In this document: piece after piece, positions 1 to 9,130 of the stretch
Layout of the letters: every line of letters starts with the position of its first letter
Numbering within the stretch: position 1 is the stretch's first letter
Assembly: GCA_946498095.1 (NCBI GenBank)
Contig: CAMMMX010000021.1
Coordinates: 1 to 54,981 of the forward strand
Reading direction: 5' to 3'
DNA length: 54,981 nucleotides
Origin: an uncultured Clostridia bacterium
GTDB lineage: Bacteria; Bacillota; Clostridia; Oscillospirales; Ruminococcaceae
Notes under the pieces: generated by a model
Databases searched by the model: none
What the model was told of the DNA's origin: nothing
Seen by the model: only the letters and a program-made list of their open reading frames with translations
Translations under genes and position numbers: made by a program

Positions 1-177
1 CGAAAGTGCTCATTTATCATAACACTCCTCCACCCTCTCTGTCAATCCCCTTTTTTCAACTTTTTTTGCATTTTAAAAAAAATTCTATAAATTTCCCTTA
101 TTTTTGGTATATTTCAAAAATTATCCAACGTCTGCTACACGGATTCAATGAAGTGTTACTTCATCAACTTCTTCTAC

Positions 178-206
178 TTGCCAAATACGTTTTTTTATGT
201 TATACT
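178..206 (+). promoter_or_regulatory. Sigma-A promoter of tRNA-Arg
   Basis: TTGCCA, a 17-base spacer and TATACT lie about 40 bases upstream of the tRNA. Both hexamers and the spacing fit a vegetative promoter. The 170 bases before it are AT-rich and I see no gene in them. Confidence 0.7.
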
Positions 207-243
207 ATTATCCATCGATTATGAGATATCGTTCGTATGATAT

Positions 244-320
244 GCGCCCGTAGCTCAGCTGGATAGAGCGTTAGACTCCGACTCTAAAGGCCGCTGGTTC
301 GAATCCAGTCGGGCGCACCA
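244..320 (+). tRNA. tRNA-Arg (anticodon CCG)
   Basis: A complete cloverleaf can be folded. The 7-bp acceptor stem pairs GCGCCCG with CGGGCGC, the D-arm contains AGCTCAGCTGGATAGAGC, the anticodon stem is TTAGA/TCTAA around the loop CTCCGAC, and the T-arm contains GGTTCGAATCC. Loop positions 34-36 are CCG, so the tRNA reads the arginine codon CGG. The 3' CCA is encoded. A strong terminator follows immediately, so it is transcribed alone. It borders an AT-rich block of broken genes, but I found no second copy of its 3' end that would mark an integration site. Confidence 0.97.
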
Positions 321-358
321 ATCCGAGTGTTCATATGGACACTCGGATTTTTTATTTT
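321..358 (+). terminator. Terminator of tRNA-Arg
   Basis: ATCCGAGTGT pairs with ACACTCGGAT across a short loop and a T-rich run follows. It starts directly after the CCA end of the tRNA. Confidence 0.9.
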
Positions 359-468
359 GCAAAGTATCGTTATAAATATCCATACCAGGAAATTCTTGAA
401 AGCAGTCGACTTCTTTGGTTTATATGTTATATGATGATAAACTGTTTTTATAAAAGAAAGTGACTTTA

Positions 469-872
469 ATGACAAAAAAACCAATTACAAATGACGACAA
501 GCTACGGGAGATAGTCGCCCGTTATGCAGATGAATGTAGTTGGAGTGCGGGGAAAAATCTCGCCAGAGAAATGAAAACCAATAGTTTTAGCGATTGAGAA
601 CGGGTTTTTGTGGCTTTTGAAGACAATCACATTGCGGCTTATTGTACATTGACTAAAACAGACTGTATTCCGAATGCTCCCTATACACCCTATATAGGTT
701 ATATGTTTCTCGGCGAGCAATATCGAGGCAGGCAGATAAGCCAGAAGCTAATCTACTTTGTACTGAATACGCTAAAGCTTTGCACTTCAACAAGGTTTAC
801 GTTGTGAGTGATCATATTAATTTATATGAAAAGTACGGATTTATAAAGATTGACGAAAAACCGGCTCCATAG
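469..872 (+). pseudogene. Broken GNAT-family N-acetyltransferase
   Basis: The reading frame opens with ATG (MTKKPITNDDKLREIVARYA) and then meets TGA where the continuing protein reads SFSD-stop-ERVFVAFEDN, a place that suits tryptophan. Beyond the stop the GNAT core is readable: IAAYCTLTKTD, then the acetyl-CoA-binding strand-loop YIGYMFLGEQYRGRQIS. A frameshift near 765-780 moves the last part (YAKALHFNKVYVVSDHINLY, then EKYGFIKIDE) into another frame. The total length of about 135 codons is normal for a small GNAT. Two independent lesions make this a decayed gene. The substrate is unknown. Confidence 0.8.
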
Positions 873-1399
873 AATCCAGATATAAACGAAACCATTTTCA
901 TGCATCTGATATAATGATTTTTAATACGAAAGTTTAAGTATCTTCACGAAAAATGCTAGGCGATCTTTTTTGTCTCACCTTTACATGTGAATAGAGGTCA
1001 GAATTTGGAACTCAAAAATGGGACACCTGGCAGTAAAACTAAAAAATTACTATGCAAAAATGAAAATAGTTCTTGACGTGCAAGTCGCGTTCGGGGTAGG
1101 GATCTATTTTGTCAACGATTCCCATAAACAACAAACTTAAAAAGCTCCCCCAGCGGGAGTCATGAAAAATCAAGGTTTTTGGGCATTTTGACGGTAAGTT
1201 GTTCAGCATGGATTTCATAGATGCCAAACGGCAAAAATCGTATACGGACAGAACTTAAACCCACAACAGAAAAAGAGGCATATGGAGAGTTAAAATCCAT
1301 ACGCCTTTTTTTGCCCGAAACCACAGGGCATTTAAAATTTACTGACAGCGAGCAATCTTTACCCTGCGACACATAACAACCGAATGAATAAACGAACCA
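873..1399. other. Gene-free AT-rich stretch
   Basis: No convincing coding region is visible on either strand. Short open frames at 1039-1372 lack ribosome binding sites and overlap one another. The only clear structure is the terminator-like hairpin at 1270-1312. The stretch could be the worn remains of a mobile or multicopy non-coding element, but nothing here proves it. Confidence 0.5.
1270..1312. terminator. Bidirectional terminator-like hairpin
   Basis: GGCATATGGA pairs with TCCATACGCC with one mismatch. The stem is flanked by an A-run on the left and a T-run on the right, so it could end transcripts from both sides, including the minus-strand regulator pseudogene that ends at 1400. Confidence 0.6.
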
Positions 1400-2562
1400 T
1401 TACGGCCTTTTTACAATGAAAGCTTTTACACGATCAACGACAGTTTGAAACCCGGGATGGGTTTGTAAAACCTCTTTTCCTTTCATGTTCGTAATTTGGT
1501 TATAATATGTGCTTGGAAAAATCAGATAACATGTAGTCATCCCGTCCATCGACGTATTGATATATACGGCTCTTTCTTCGTGTTCGTCCGGATTATTAGA
1601 CTTTCGGAACCAGGTTTCCTCAGCATTCCAAATCATTTTATCAAGCCAGCGACAGGAAGTACCTAACGTTTGTAATTGAGTTATTTTCATTGTTTCTTCA
1701 AGTAACGAAGCAACGGCATTCAGCTTGTCGATGGCCTCTTCTGTTTGACCATTTCGCAAAGAAATCGAAGCATCTTGAATGCCTAAAGTCAAACGGTCGT
1801 CTACCCAGCAATCCGGAATATTATCATTGCCGTTGTCACGTATGATATCAAGTAGCCTGATTTGAAATTTTACCGCCGCATTTTCATTTTTATCGTCTGA
1901 TTCCAACCCTTTTAACACAGAAGGTTGTAGCAATGTAGCGACGGCATTGAAAAACCTGTATTGCCGTTCGGGTTCCAGTTTTTCCTTATCATTCCTCCGC
2001 AGATACCTTGTATAAAGCAAAGTGCGTTGTAAAGTATCGAAAACCGTGGAATATTTATTCAAAAATGATTGAATATGTTCTTCATCTTCAATATAGGCCA
2101 TTGTCTGCAAAACATGAGGATCCAATGGATGAACAGCCAGGTAAGCTTCTGCTGTAAGTCTTACTTCAGGTAGTATATCTTGGTCGCTAAAGCACCTGTC
2201 ATTGCCTTCACACCATAGTCGCCACGCTTCCGAACTTCTCATATAATTTCTTCTTATCTCAGGCAGCAAAGAAACAACTTCATTGGTATCCATGTTTTGT
2301 TTAAGAGAAGCACGTCTCAAAGCATCAAATGCTTCGTGTGCTTTCTGTTCTGTCTCGATATCCGGTATGCCCATCAGTTTATCAACTGTTATTTTAAAAA
2401 AATTCGCGATTGCCGGCAGGAGCTCCATATCCGGATAAGTTTCATTGTTCTCCCAACGACTACCGACTGAAATGATACCCCCAGCTTCTCTGCAAATTTT
2501 TGTTGCGTTATATTTAATTCATGACGATATTTGCGTATGTTATCACCTATTTTCAGTTTCAT
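1400..2562 (-). pseudogene. Frameshifted XRE-family regulator
   Basis: A near-perfect ribosome binding site (AAAGGAGG) precedes an ATG at 2562, and the protein opens as a classical HTH_3 domain (MKLKIGDNIRKYRHELNITQ, then QKFAEKLGVSFQSV). One base is missing just after this point. The expected SRWENNETYPDMELLPAI continues in another frame and leads into a 342-codon open frame. The C-terminal part, about 290 residues, is helical and rich in Leu, Glu and Arg, and resembles the repeat-type sensory region of longer XRE regulators. The lesion falls in the recognition helix, so a translated product would be a truncated peptide unless the shift is bypassed or is a sequencing error. Confidence 0.75.
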
Positions 2563-2838
2563 TGAACCAACCTCCTTTAATTTTCAGAGCTCTTCTTGTG
2601 CACAAGTTTATGTTAGCATACACGAAAGTGATTTTTCAATCACGCATATGATGAGTTTTTTTCCTGTTGACCGGGAATTTGGGGATTCGCTATCCATATT
2701 GGCTGGTTCTTCGTAAAAAGTATTTTTTGTCAACACTTCCTATAATGTCGAAATGAGTCGATTGCTGTAAGGTCATCGACTTCTTTTGCGTTTTATGATA
2801 AGATATAAACATAATTATTTTTATAATCTAGGTATATT

Positions 2839-3374
2839 ATGGATTCTTGTTGCAATGATTTTTCACTTGTAATTCCTGACCCAAGTCATGAAGCAGAGTA
2901 TAATCAAATTATGGATAAATGAGAATCTCTCGAAAATAACATTCAACCAGAACTTATGCGACGTTTCAGTAAAAAACTTGGTTCAAATATTCCTTATAAA
3001 AAATGGCTAGATTATTGTGAAGATGATCGTACAACTGGTTCAATGTTGTCAACACATGTTCCTTGTACTTTGTATTCTCTTGTCAATCAAGACAATGAAA
3101 TTTTCGGTTCGATAGTTTTAAATCACGAAGATACTCCCAGGGGGCACTTACATGCAGGTATTGTTCCTTGGCATCGTAATAAAGGATATAGTACGATAAT
3201 GCTACAACTTGCTTTTTCCAAATGTCTTCAAAAAGGTATTAACTGTGTTCATATTACACCTCACAAAGATAATTTAGGTGCTATACAAACTATCGTACAT
3301 AACGGTGGTATATTATAAAAGAGTTTTTTGATAATGATATTCCAATATTACGTTATGAAATAAACCTTGAATAG
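2839..3374 (+). pseudogene. Second broken GNAT-family acetyltransferase
   Basis: ATG at 2839 opens MDSCCNDFSLVIPDPSHEAE, then a TGA interrupts NQIMDK-stop-ESLENNIQPELM where tryptophan would fit. The body is a GNAT: EIFGSIVLNHEDTPRGHLHA, then GIVPWHRNKGYSTIMLQLAF, the acetyl-CoA loop, and ITPHKDNLGAIQTIVHNGG. A frameshift near 3315 separates the tail IKEFFDNDIPILRYEINLE. Length (about 177 codons) and motif order are normal for the family. As with the gene at 469 there is one nonsense codon and one frameshift. No good ribosome binding site precedes the ATG. Confidence 0.78.
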
Positions 3375-3521
3375 CCCAAAGTTGATTTCATAAAGGGTAT
3401 AAGCATCATCGCTTCTCTGTAAGCGTTCGAGTCTCCTCATCTATAATATCTGGTGATTATTTTGTATGATAATGAGAAAAGTGACTATAAGCAATATCGA
3501 CCTGCTAGAGGAGGGATTTAC

Positions 3522-4508
3522 ATGATTTATCCACCGAAATTGAGACGCGGAGATACAATCGGTGTGTTCACACCTTCATATCCGCTGGCCAGTGACGCTA
3601 CCGAGGCTACTATGTTGGCAATTTCTCATCTTGAAGCAATTGGCTATAAAGTGAAATTGGGGAAATTGATAGACAAAAAAGATGGATATCGTTCCGGCTC
3701 TATATTAGATCGGGCCAATGAATTGAATACCCTTGTTGCCGACGACTCTGTACAATGTATTATGGCGTCTGTTGGCGGGATGGTATCCAACTCCATTCTT
3801 CCGTATATTAATTATGCACAGCTGCAGAAAACACCGAAAATTATAATAGGTCATTCCGATGTGACGGCTATTCTTCTCGGCGTTTATCAGATGACGGGAA
3901 TAGTCACCTACTATGGGCCAAACCTTATCACAACATTGGGGCAATATCCTCCGTTTTTAGAATCAACAAGTCAATGTTTAAAGGATATCCTAGGAGGGTA
4001 TTCTGTCCCATATACTTATACAATGACCTCTCTTTTTTCAGACGAACTCACCAATTGGGGAAAGGGACCGACACATAAAACACCAATCCCCAATAAGTGG
4101 ACTACTGTGAATGGGGGAAAATCAATCGGCCGATTGATAGGCGGAAATCTAAATACCATAACTGGAATTTATGGTAGCAAATATATGCCTGAAATTTGCC
4201 AGGGAGATATTCTGTTTTTGGAGGATACTGAAAAATTCGCCGCTCATACTGAACGATATTTTTCATGGCTGAAGATATGCGGGATATTTGATAAAATCGG
4301 TGGGCTTCTTTTGGGAAAGCATCGAAAATTTAACGATCAGGAAACCAGAAAAAGGCCTTATCAGATTTTGACAGAAATCATTGGGCAGCCTCATTTTCCG
4401 ATACTTGCTGATTTTGATTGCTGCCATACCATCCCGATGTTAACCCTCCCAATAGGAAAAACAGTTGAGCTAGATGCCGATTTACAGACAGTAAGACTTC
4501 TTGAATAA
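3522..4508 (+). CDS. S66 peptidase, LD-carboxypeptidase / MccF-like
   Basis: This 328-residue protein belongs to peptidase family S66. The family cleaves the L,D bond of muramyl tetrapeptides or, in the MccF branch, detoxifies microcin-C-like aminoacyl nucleotides. The serine nucleophile lies in GHSD (Ser112), the glutamate in LFLEDTE (Glu234) and the histidine in DCCHTIPMLTLPIG (His302), the usual Ser-Glu-His order. I chose the ATG at 3522 because an AGAGGAGGG site sits 8 bases upstream; an in-frame ATG further upstream lacks one. It has no signal peptide, so it is cytoplasmic. It is the only clearly intact known gene among broken neighbours. Which of the two family roles it plays cannot be told from sequence alone. 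Confidence 0.88.
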   Translation: MIYPPKLRRGDTIGVFTPSYPLASDATEATMLAISHLEAIGYKVKLGKLIDKKDGYRSGSILDRANELNTLVADDSVQCIMASVGGMVSNSILPYINYAQLQKTPKIIIGHSDVTAILLGVYQMTGIVTYYGPNLITTLGQYPPFLESTSQCLKDILGGYSVPYTYTMTSLFSDELTNWGKGPTHKTPIPNKWTTVNGGKSIGRLIGGNLNTITGIYGSKYMPEICQGDILFLEDTEKFAAHTERYFSWLKICGIFDKIGGLLLGKHRKFNDQETRKRPYQILTEIIGQPHFPILADFDCCHTIPMLTLPIGKTVELDADLQTVRLLE

Positions 4509-5006
4509 CTTGATTTCTGTTTTTTCAGAAGGGTATCGCTTTTGTCAACACTTTCTTTTATTTTTTATAATTTTGATTTTCTCAGCGAAATTTCATCTCC
4601 TCTGTAGTTCTTTACAATGACATAATGAAGAGGAATGGGCATGATGACGGTCAATAATATTTGCATATATAAATTAATCCAATCACTTATATGTCCAAGG
4701 TCGATCAATTATGGGGAACATTGTCCCTTAAAATAGTTGGAAGAACTATTCTTCCGGATCATAGCATTGTCTTATGTATAATTGATCCACAAAATAAGAT
4801 CATCTGAAAATAGGTTTTAGATGCACGCAAAGGTATCGAAATTCATTTGCAATTTTGCGACGTTTATGAAAAAATATAAAGCTAAAAAACTGTTATCTAG
4901 TAAAAATATTTCTCCTAATTTTGAATATCGGGCTGATTGATCCAAGCTTTACTTTATGATATCATTAAAATATATCATACAACAGCATTGGAATAGGAGT
5001 GAAATT
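4509..5006. other. Intergenic region without a supported gene
   Basis: AT-rich. A 38-codon open frame at 4691-4807 (MSKVDQLWGTLSLKIVGRTI, then LPDHSIVLCIIDPQNKII) reads like protein but has no ribosome binding site and may be a remnant. I see no strong hairpin or promoter. Confidence 0.4.
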
Positions 5007-5627
5007 ATGAACAATATGTATCATGGTTCCCCTGTGCAAAACCTTCTTTTTTTGAAACCTTTCTGCAAAACGGATAATACCATTAAAAAATCTTTGGTAT
5101 ATTTAACCCCTAACCCATATCTCGCACTGTTCTACATCTGGACTAGAACTTACAAGTTTGTTACTTTTGAAGAAGATGAAAGCGGGAAAGTTATTTACAC
5201 AGAATGGTTTGAAAATCAGTTATATGATTTTTACAATCATGTAAGCGGATCGATCTATATATGTAACGCTGAAACCCCTTCTATCCGTTTATCACATATC
5301 AAAGGCGTATACACTTCCGATTCCGAGGTAAAAGTCGAAAAGGAACTGCCTATCAATAATGTATATACGCACATTCTAAACCAAGCGGAGCATGGAAATA
5401 TTATTATCAATCATTATCAGCAGCTTTCCGACGACGAAAAGAAGGAAATATCCGAGAAAGTAATCCGGGCAATCCATATGCAGCATTTGCTATTGCCTGA
5501 ATCCAATCATTCACAAAATGCTGACTTTATAAGAGAGCATTTTCCTCATGAATGGGAGGAAGCCTCTCAGATGGATGACGCTCATGTGAAAACTATGATA
5601 GATCAATGGAGAAATTCTCTTAAGTAA
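5007..5627 (+). CDS. Uncharacterised protein, possible ART-like fold
   Basis: A 206-residue protein starts at the ATG at 5007, preceded by TAGGAGTG; an in-frame ATG 51 bases upstream has no ribosome binding site. I do not recognise the family with certainty. The N-terminus YHGSP, then SLVYLTPNPYLALFYIW, has the feel of small ADP-ribosyltransferase-like domains (YHGS start, then a (Y/F)LT strand and an alanine-rich helix), but no catalytic set can be confirmed. The C-terminal half (about residues 110-206) is charged and helical. No signal peptide or membrane segment is present. It follows a broken-gene block and has no operon partner. Confidence 0.6.
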   Translation: MNNMYHGSPVQNLLFLKPFCKTDNTIKKSLVYLTPNPYLALFYIWTRTYKFVTFEEDESGKVIYTEWFENQLYDFYNHVSGSIYICNAETPSIRLSHIKGVYTSDSEVKVEKELPINNVYTHILNQAEHGNIIINHYQQLSDDEKKEISEKVIRAIHMQHLLLPESNHSQNADFIREHFPHEWEEASQMDDAHVKTMIDQWRNSLK

Positions 5628-5847
5628 ATTTTTTGTCAGCCAGGCGTCTAAGATTGCCGTAAAATTTTTCCTCTTTAAAAAGGCTTACCAACTTTCTTCC
5701 ATAGGACAAGGTTATGGTAACTAGATATCCTCCGCTTATTATGACCAGTAACGCCTAGTCCTCTCCATGTAATAAGGCAGACCGTTTTATTTGATGGAGT
5801 CTGCCAGGATCTCCATTCCATCCCCTCAAAAAGGTTATGCCTGCATG

Positions 5848-5884
5848 CAGGAGGGGTACCCCACCCAGTGGGGTACCCCTCCTG
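5848..5884. repeat. 37-base perfect inverted repeat
   Basis: CAGGAGGGGTACCCCAC pairs with its exact complement across the 3-base loop CCA, giving a 17-bp stem. Each arm also holds the self-complementary GGGGTACCCC. No T-run follows on the plus strand, so it is a poor intrinsic terminator in that direction. It lies in the 436-base gap between the unknown gene ending at 5627 and the GH18 gene ending at 6064. No other gene is visible in that gap. Confidence 0.9.
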
Positions 5885-6063
5885 CGACTACTCGGATTCA
5901 GATGGCAAGCGGAACATGAATGTGGTCGTTGTCGCACTTACATTAATTTTCTCTTATAGTTACAAGGGGAGGGACGCATTTTCCACCCAAAGCAAAACTG
6001 TATGATATGGTTTTCCGACGGTACTCTTCCCTTCTTGTTCATAAATATCAAAACCGACTGCTC

Positions 6064-7974
6064 TTATTTCGGCAACTTTAAAACCTGACCCGGCTGAATG
6101 ACTTGGCTGCTTAACGCATTCAGCTGCATAATTTCGGTATAACGGCTCCCCGATCCCAGCTGTGTTTTCGCAATTTTCCAAAGAGAGTCCCCACGTTTTA
6201 CCGTGTATGTTTGATAGGATATCTCCGGCTTGCTTTCACTGGAGGCGCCTGGTATCTTCAGCTGCATACCGGGATAAATCCTGTCATCGGAAAGTCCGTT
6301 CAACTCCATAATTTCCCGATATCTGTTCCCTGCTCCCAAATACCGCTGGGCAATCGTCCAAAGGCTGTCTCCTGATCGCACTTCATAGATCACATACTCC
6401 TGTGCAGGTGGCTGCGGGGTGGAAATTTCCGGTTCCTTTTCAAAAGTCAGATAGGCTGCTGATAGATAACCTGTCTGTCCGTCTGCAAGTTTTACCTGAT
6501 AAATTCCATTTCCCTTATCCAGGGCGGCAACCGCTGTCCCTCCCGACAGGGAAGCAATGACTTTTCCTTTTAAATTGGAATTTTTGTATACCGGCACCGC
6601 AGACTCGCCTTTTTTGATCCATGCGTCTATAAACTCATTTTCCGAAGGCGGCGTGCTCACAGAGTCGTCGCTTTCCGGCGGAACGGGTTGTTGGGGTAAG
6701 GACGGAACGGAAGAGGACGTATCGTCTTCCGCCTCCGTATCTGATCCGTTGATCCAATCCTCGTAGTGTTCCCAAATAGACGTATCCTCCTGTCCCAAGG
6801 ACCACGCCCCGGCACCTTTGAGGTCATATTTTTCAATAAGGCCTAACTTAGCCTGATACGATTGGTCATTCTCAAACCAGGCAACATACTTTCCCGGCTG
6901 CAGCACAACATCGCCGCCTACCAAGTATTCGCCGCTCGTCTCCGTTATGGTAAATTCTGCTTTGACCGATTGGCTGTTTGCGTCATAAGTGACTGTCGCC
7001 GCACAATTTTGGAGGATGCGCTGAATGGTTTTGCTGCTGGCCCCTTTGCCGACAATTTGATTATTATCCAGGCTCCATACCCTTCCATAAAAAGGCACAC
7101 CTATTACAATTTTATCCGCGGTTGTTTTGCTCAACGCATATTGAATAGACTTTTCCACAAAATTGATACTTGCGACCGGACCGGCTTCTCCCCCTTCATA
7201 ATGTTCGTCATATGCCATAATCACAAGGTGATCCGCATACTGGGCAAGCGCGGCATAGTCATAGGAACCATGCCAGCCTACCTGCCAATTGTTCGGGTTA
7301 GCGGCAACCGCAACCGAAATCTCCTTGTGACTTGGAATTTTTTCACGCAGAAGTTTAACCAGCTGCGTATATTGATCCCGCTGCTCATGGGTGACATTTT
7401 CAATGTCCACATTTACGCCGTCCAAATCATATTCATCCACATAATTAGCAATCTGCGTGGAAAGCGATTCGACATCTTTTAAGGCGTTTATGCCGGCGCT
7501 CCTGTTCCAATGGTTGCTGAGGAACGGAACTACTTTGACCCCGTTTTCGTGCATAACCTTAATGAAATATGGGCTCAGATAATTGAGCTTCAGGCTTCCA
7601 TCGTCACGGATGTCAAAATAACTGGGCGACACCACATCCAGCGCTTGATTGGTCTGGTTGACATACGCAATCTGCTGATGATCCGTCCCGCCGTACAGGT
7701 AGCCCATCGTATACCGATCGGTGGCTGCAAAAACATTTAAAAAAGAGGAAAATGCGAGTGTCGCCACTACCACGCCTGAAACCAGTATCTTTACACTTTT
7801 AATTTTGACGTCCTTTACCCGTGAAAGAATCGCGCTGGAAAGCTTTTTCGATTGCTTTCCAATATTTTGCTTGATATCGAATTCCTCTGCAAATTCAACG
7901 TCCGCACCTGAATACAGGAGCAAAAGATCATAACTGCCGTCCTTATTTGGTATAAGCTTCATATCGGGAATCAT
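6064..7974 (-). CDS. Membrane-anchored GH18 hydrolase with SH3 and two LysM domains
   Basis: This 636-residue enzyme probably cuts N-acetylglucosamine-containing cell-wall or spore-cortex glycan. The catalytic GH18 domain spans about residues 87-410 and carries DGVNVDIE with catalytic Glu192. A bacterial SH3 segment follows (about 445-510), then two LysM domains (about 525-575 and 587-636), each beginning with a (R/K)xGDSLWxIA motif, which bind peptidoglycan. Before the single membrane segment (about 62-84) is a roughly 60-residue N-terminal cytoplasmic stretch, so the catalytic part is held outside by a type-II-like anchor. SleL/YaaH relatives usually carry LysM at the N-terminus; here the order is reversed. 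AAGGTG lies upstream of the chosen ATG. Confidence 0.92.
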   Translation of the reverse strand: MIPDMKLIPNKDGSYDLLLLYSGADVEFAEEFDIKQNIGKQSKKLSSAILSRVKDVKIKSVKILVSGVVVATLAFSSFLNVFAATDRYTMGYLYGGTDHQQIAYVNQTNQALDVVSPSYFDIRDDGSLKLNYLSPYFIKVMHENGVKVVPFLSNHWNRSAGINALKDVESLSTQIANYVDEYDLDGVNVDIENVTHEQRDQYTQLVKLLREKIPSHKEISVAVAANPNNWQVGWHGSYDYAALAQYADHLVIMAYDEHYEGGEAGPVASINFVEKSIQYALSKTTADKIVIGVPFYGRVWSLDNNQIVGKGASSKTIQRILQNCAATVTYDANSQSVKAEFTITETSGEYLVGGDVVLQPGKYVAWFENDQSYQAKLGLIEKYDLKGAGAWSLGQEDTSIWEHYEDWINGSDTEAEDDTSSSVPSLPQQPVPPESDDSVSTPPSENEFIDAWIKKGESAVPVYKNSNLKGKVIASLSGGTAVAALDKGNGIYQVKLADGQTGYLSAAYLTFEKEPEISTPQPPAQEYVIYEVRSGDSLWTIAQRYLGAGNRYREIMELNGLSDDRIYPGMQLKIPGASSESKPEISYQTYTVKRGDSLWKIAKTQLGSGSRYTEIMQLNALSSQVIQPGQVLKLPK

Positions 7975-8710
7975 GGGACATTCACCTTACCTTTCTCCAT
8001 ACAACTTACACGATTACTCATTTTACATTATGATGCGCGGCGATTTGGATCCATGTCCAGCAAACAAATCTATCCCGGTTGGCCGCTAAAGCTGAAACAA
8101 CAAATGCTAGAAGCATATCATTCTTTCCTACTAGCGTAAAGTGGACACTACAAAATGGCCCGTTCTATTTAGTGCAACATGAAGTACATTTGTATTTTGC
8201 TTCATTTTCCCCTTACCAGATTGTGATAAAAACTGTTGTGGTGTCAAACGGATCAACAGATACCCACTGGGAAACGGACACGCCCGCTTCCAACGATATG
8301 TTTACGACATTCCGTCAACGCGTCCGTTACTTAGCCACACCTGATAGGCATTATTCTCTATCGCCGAGGCATACCTTCTCAAATCCTCCTCTGTATGAAT
8401 AGAATCGCCGCCCGCGTGGAGTGTCATCTGTATAGGGACTGGCAGAGGCAAAAAGTAACGGCGCGTACTGCTGCTGTTTTGGATAAGCTGCCGCCAGTTT
8501 TTATGTTTTATATTTCTCAACCCAGTCATTATTATGCGATGTAGGCGCCCGGATCATACACTCTTCTCAATATGAGCCTACCGGAGCGCACACCCCATAC
8601 GCAACGTGGTAGATGGCGCTTTTGTTCGGTGGAAGCGTTGTATTAACGGATCCGCCTCGCGCTACAGGAAACAAACCGGACTCCCCATAAACCGGCGCTG
8701 GTCACTCGGC
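7975..8710. other. Gap with at most a gene fragment
   Basis: About 740 bases hold no secure gene. A minus-strand open frame at 8302-8529 (75 codons, containing PIQMTLHAGGDSIHTEEDLR) has protein-like composition but no ribosome binding site and no recognised family. It may be the stub of a lost gene. Nothing else is clear. Confidence 0.4.
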
Positions 8711-8754
8711 TTGACAAAGCGCCAGTTTCTCATTATGATATCTAGTAGAATATC
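8711..8754 (+). promoter_or_regulatory. csoR-type gene promoter with overlapping dyad
   Basis: TTGACA, 17 bases and TATGAT form a near-consensus sigma-A promoter at 8711-8739. A small dyad GATAT...ATATC at 8737-8754 overlaps the -10 element and transcription start. It is a plausible operator for autorepression by the downstream CsoR-family protein; the operator role is inference. Confidence 0.7.
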
Positions 8755-8775
8755 AAACGATGGGGAGGCTAAGCT

Positions 8776-9051
8776 ATGAGACAGTGTATGGACGCGGAAA
8801 ACCTGCACCGCAGACTGAAAAAAATTATCGGCCAAGTGCAGGCGATCGACCGGATGATTGATGAGGACGTCCCCTGCGAAGACGTTCTTTCGCAAATTAA
8901 CGCCGCAAAATCCGCCTTAAATAAAGCCGGACAGGTTGTGCTGGAAGGACATATCAAGCACTGCGTCAAAGACGGTATCGAGCACGGCGATGCGGACAGG
9001 ACCATCGAAAAATTTACCAAAGCTGTCGAGCGTTTTGCAAACATGCAATAA
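8776..9051 (+). CDS. CsoR/FrmR-family metal- or thiol-sensing repressor
   Basis: This 91-residue all-helical protein belongs to the CsoR/RcnR/FrmR (DUF156) family. Those tetrameric repressors release DNA when they bind Cu(I), Ni(II), persulfides or formaldehyde. Cys34, His59 and Cys63 match the Cys-His-Cys metal-site triad of CsoR, and the N-terminal LHRRLKKIIGQVQAIDRMI helix is typical. GGGGAGG sits 7 bases before the ATG. It is monocistronic, with its own promoter and a terminator. No copper ATPase, copper chaperone or sulfurtransferase follows, so its target lies elsewhere or is only itself. The CoA-disulfide reductase/rhodanese at 43.6 kb is a possible remote partner, purely by inference. 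Confidence 0.93.
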   Translation: MRQCMDAENLHRRLKKIIGQVQAIDRMIDEDVPCEDVLSQINAAKSALNKAGQVVLEGHIKHCVKDGIEHGDADRTIEKFTKAVERFANMQ

Positions 9052-9102
9052 CGGTGACCCAAAAGTGGTGCCGAAACTTTCATTATTTTACAAACAATGA
9101 AC

Positions 9103-9129
9103 AACGCCCGGGTAAAACGGGTGTTTTTT
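9103..9129 (+). terminator. Terminator of the CsoR-family gene
   Basis: AACGCCCG pairs with CGGGTGTT across a 7-base loop, with a G-T pair, and is followed by TTTTT. It lies between convergent genes. Confidence 0.85.
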
Positions 9130-9130
9130 A

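Noticed and set aside
244-320. tRNA-Arg as an attachment site of an integrated element
   Set aside because: No second copy of the tRNA 3' end and no integrase in the window.
1039-1372. Two overlapping minus-strand open frames in the AT-rich gap
   Set aside because: No ribosome binding sites, mutual overlap, a terminator-like hairpin inside, and no family resemblance I can support.
469-3374. TGA read as tryptophan in this organism
   Set aside because: Clearly intact genes here end in TGA (for example those ending at 27463, 34111 and 50655), and both GNAT genes also carry frameshifts.
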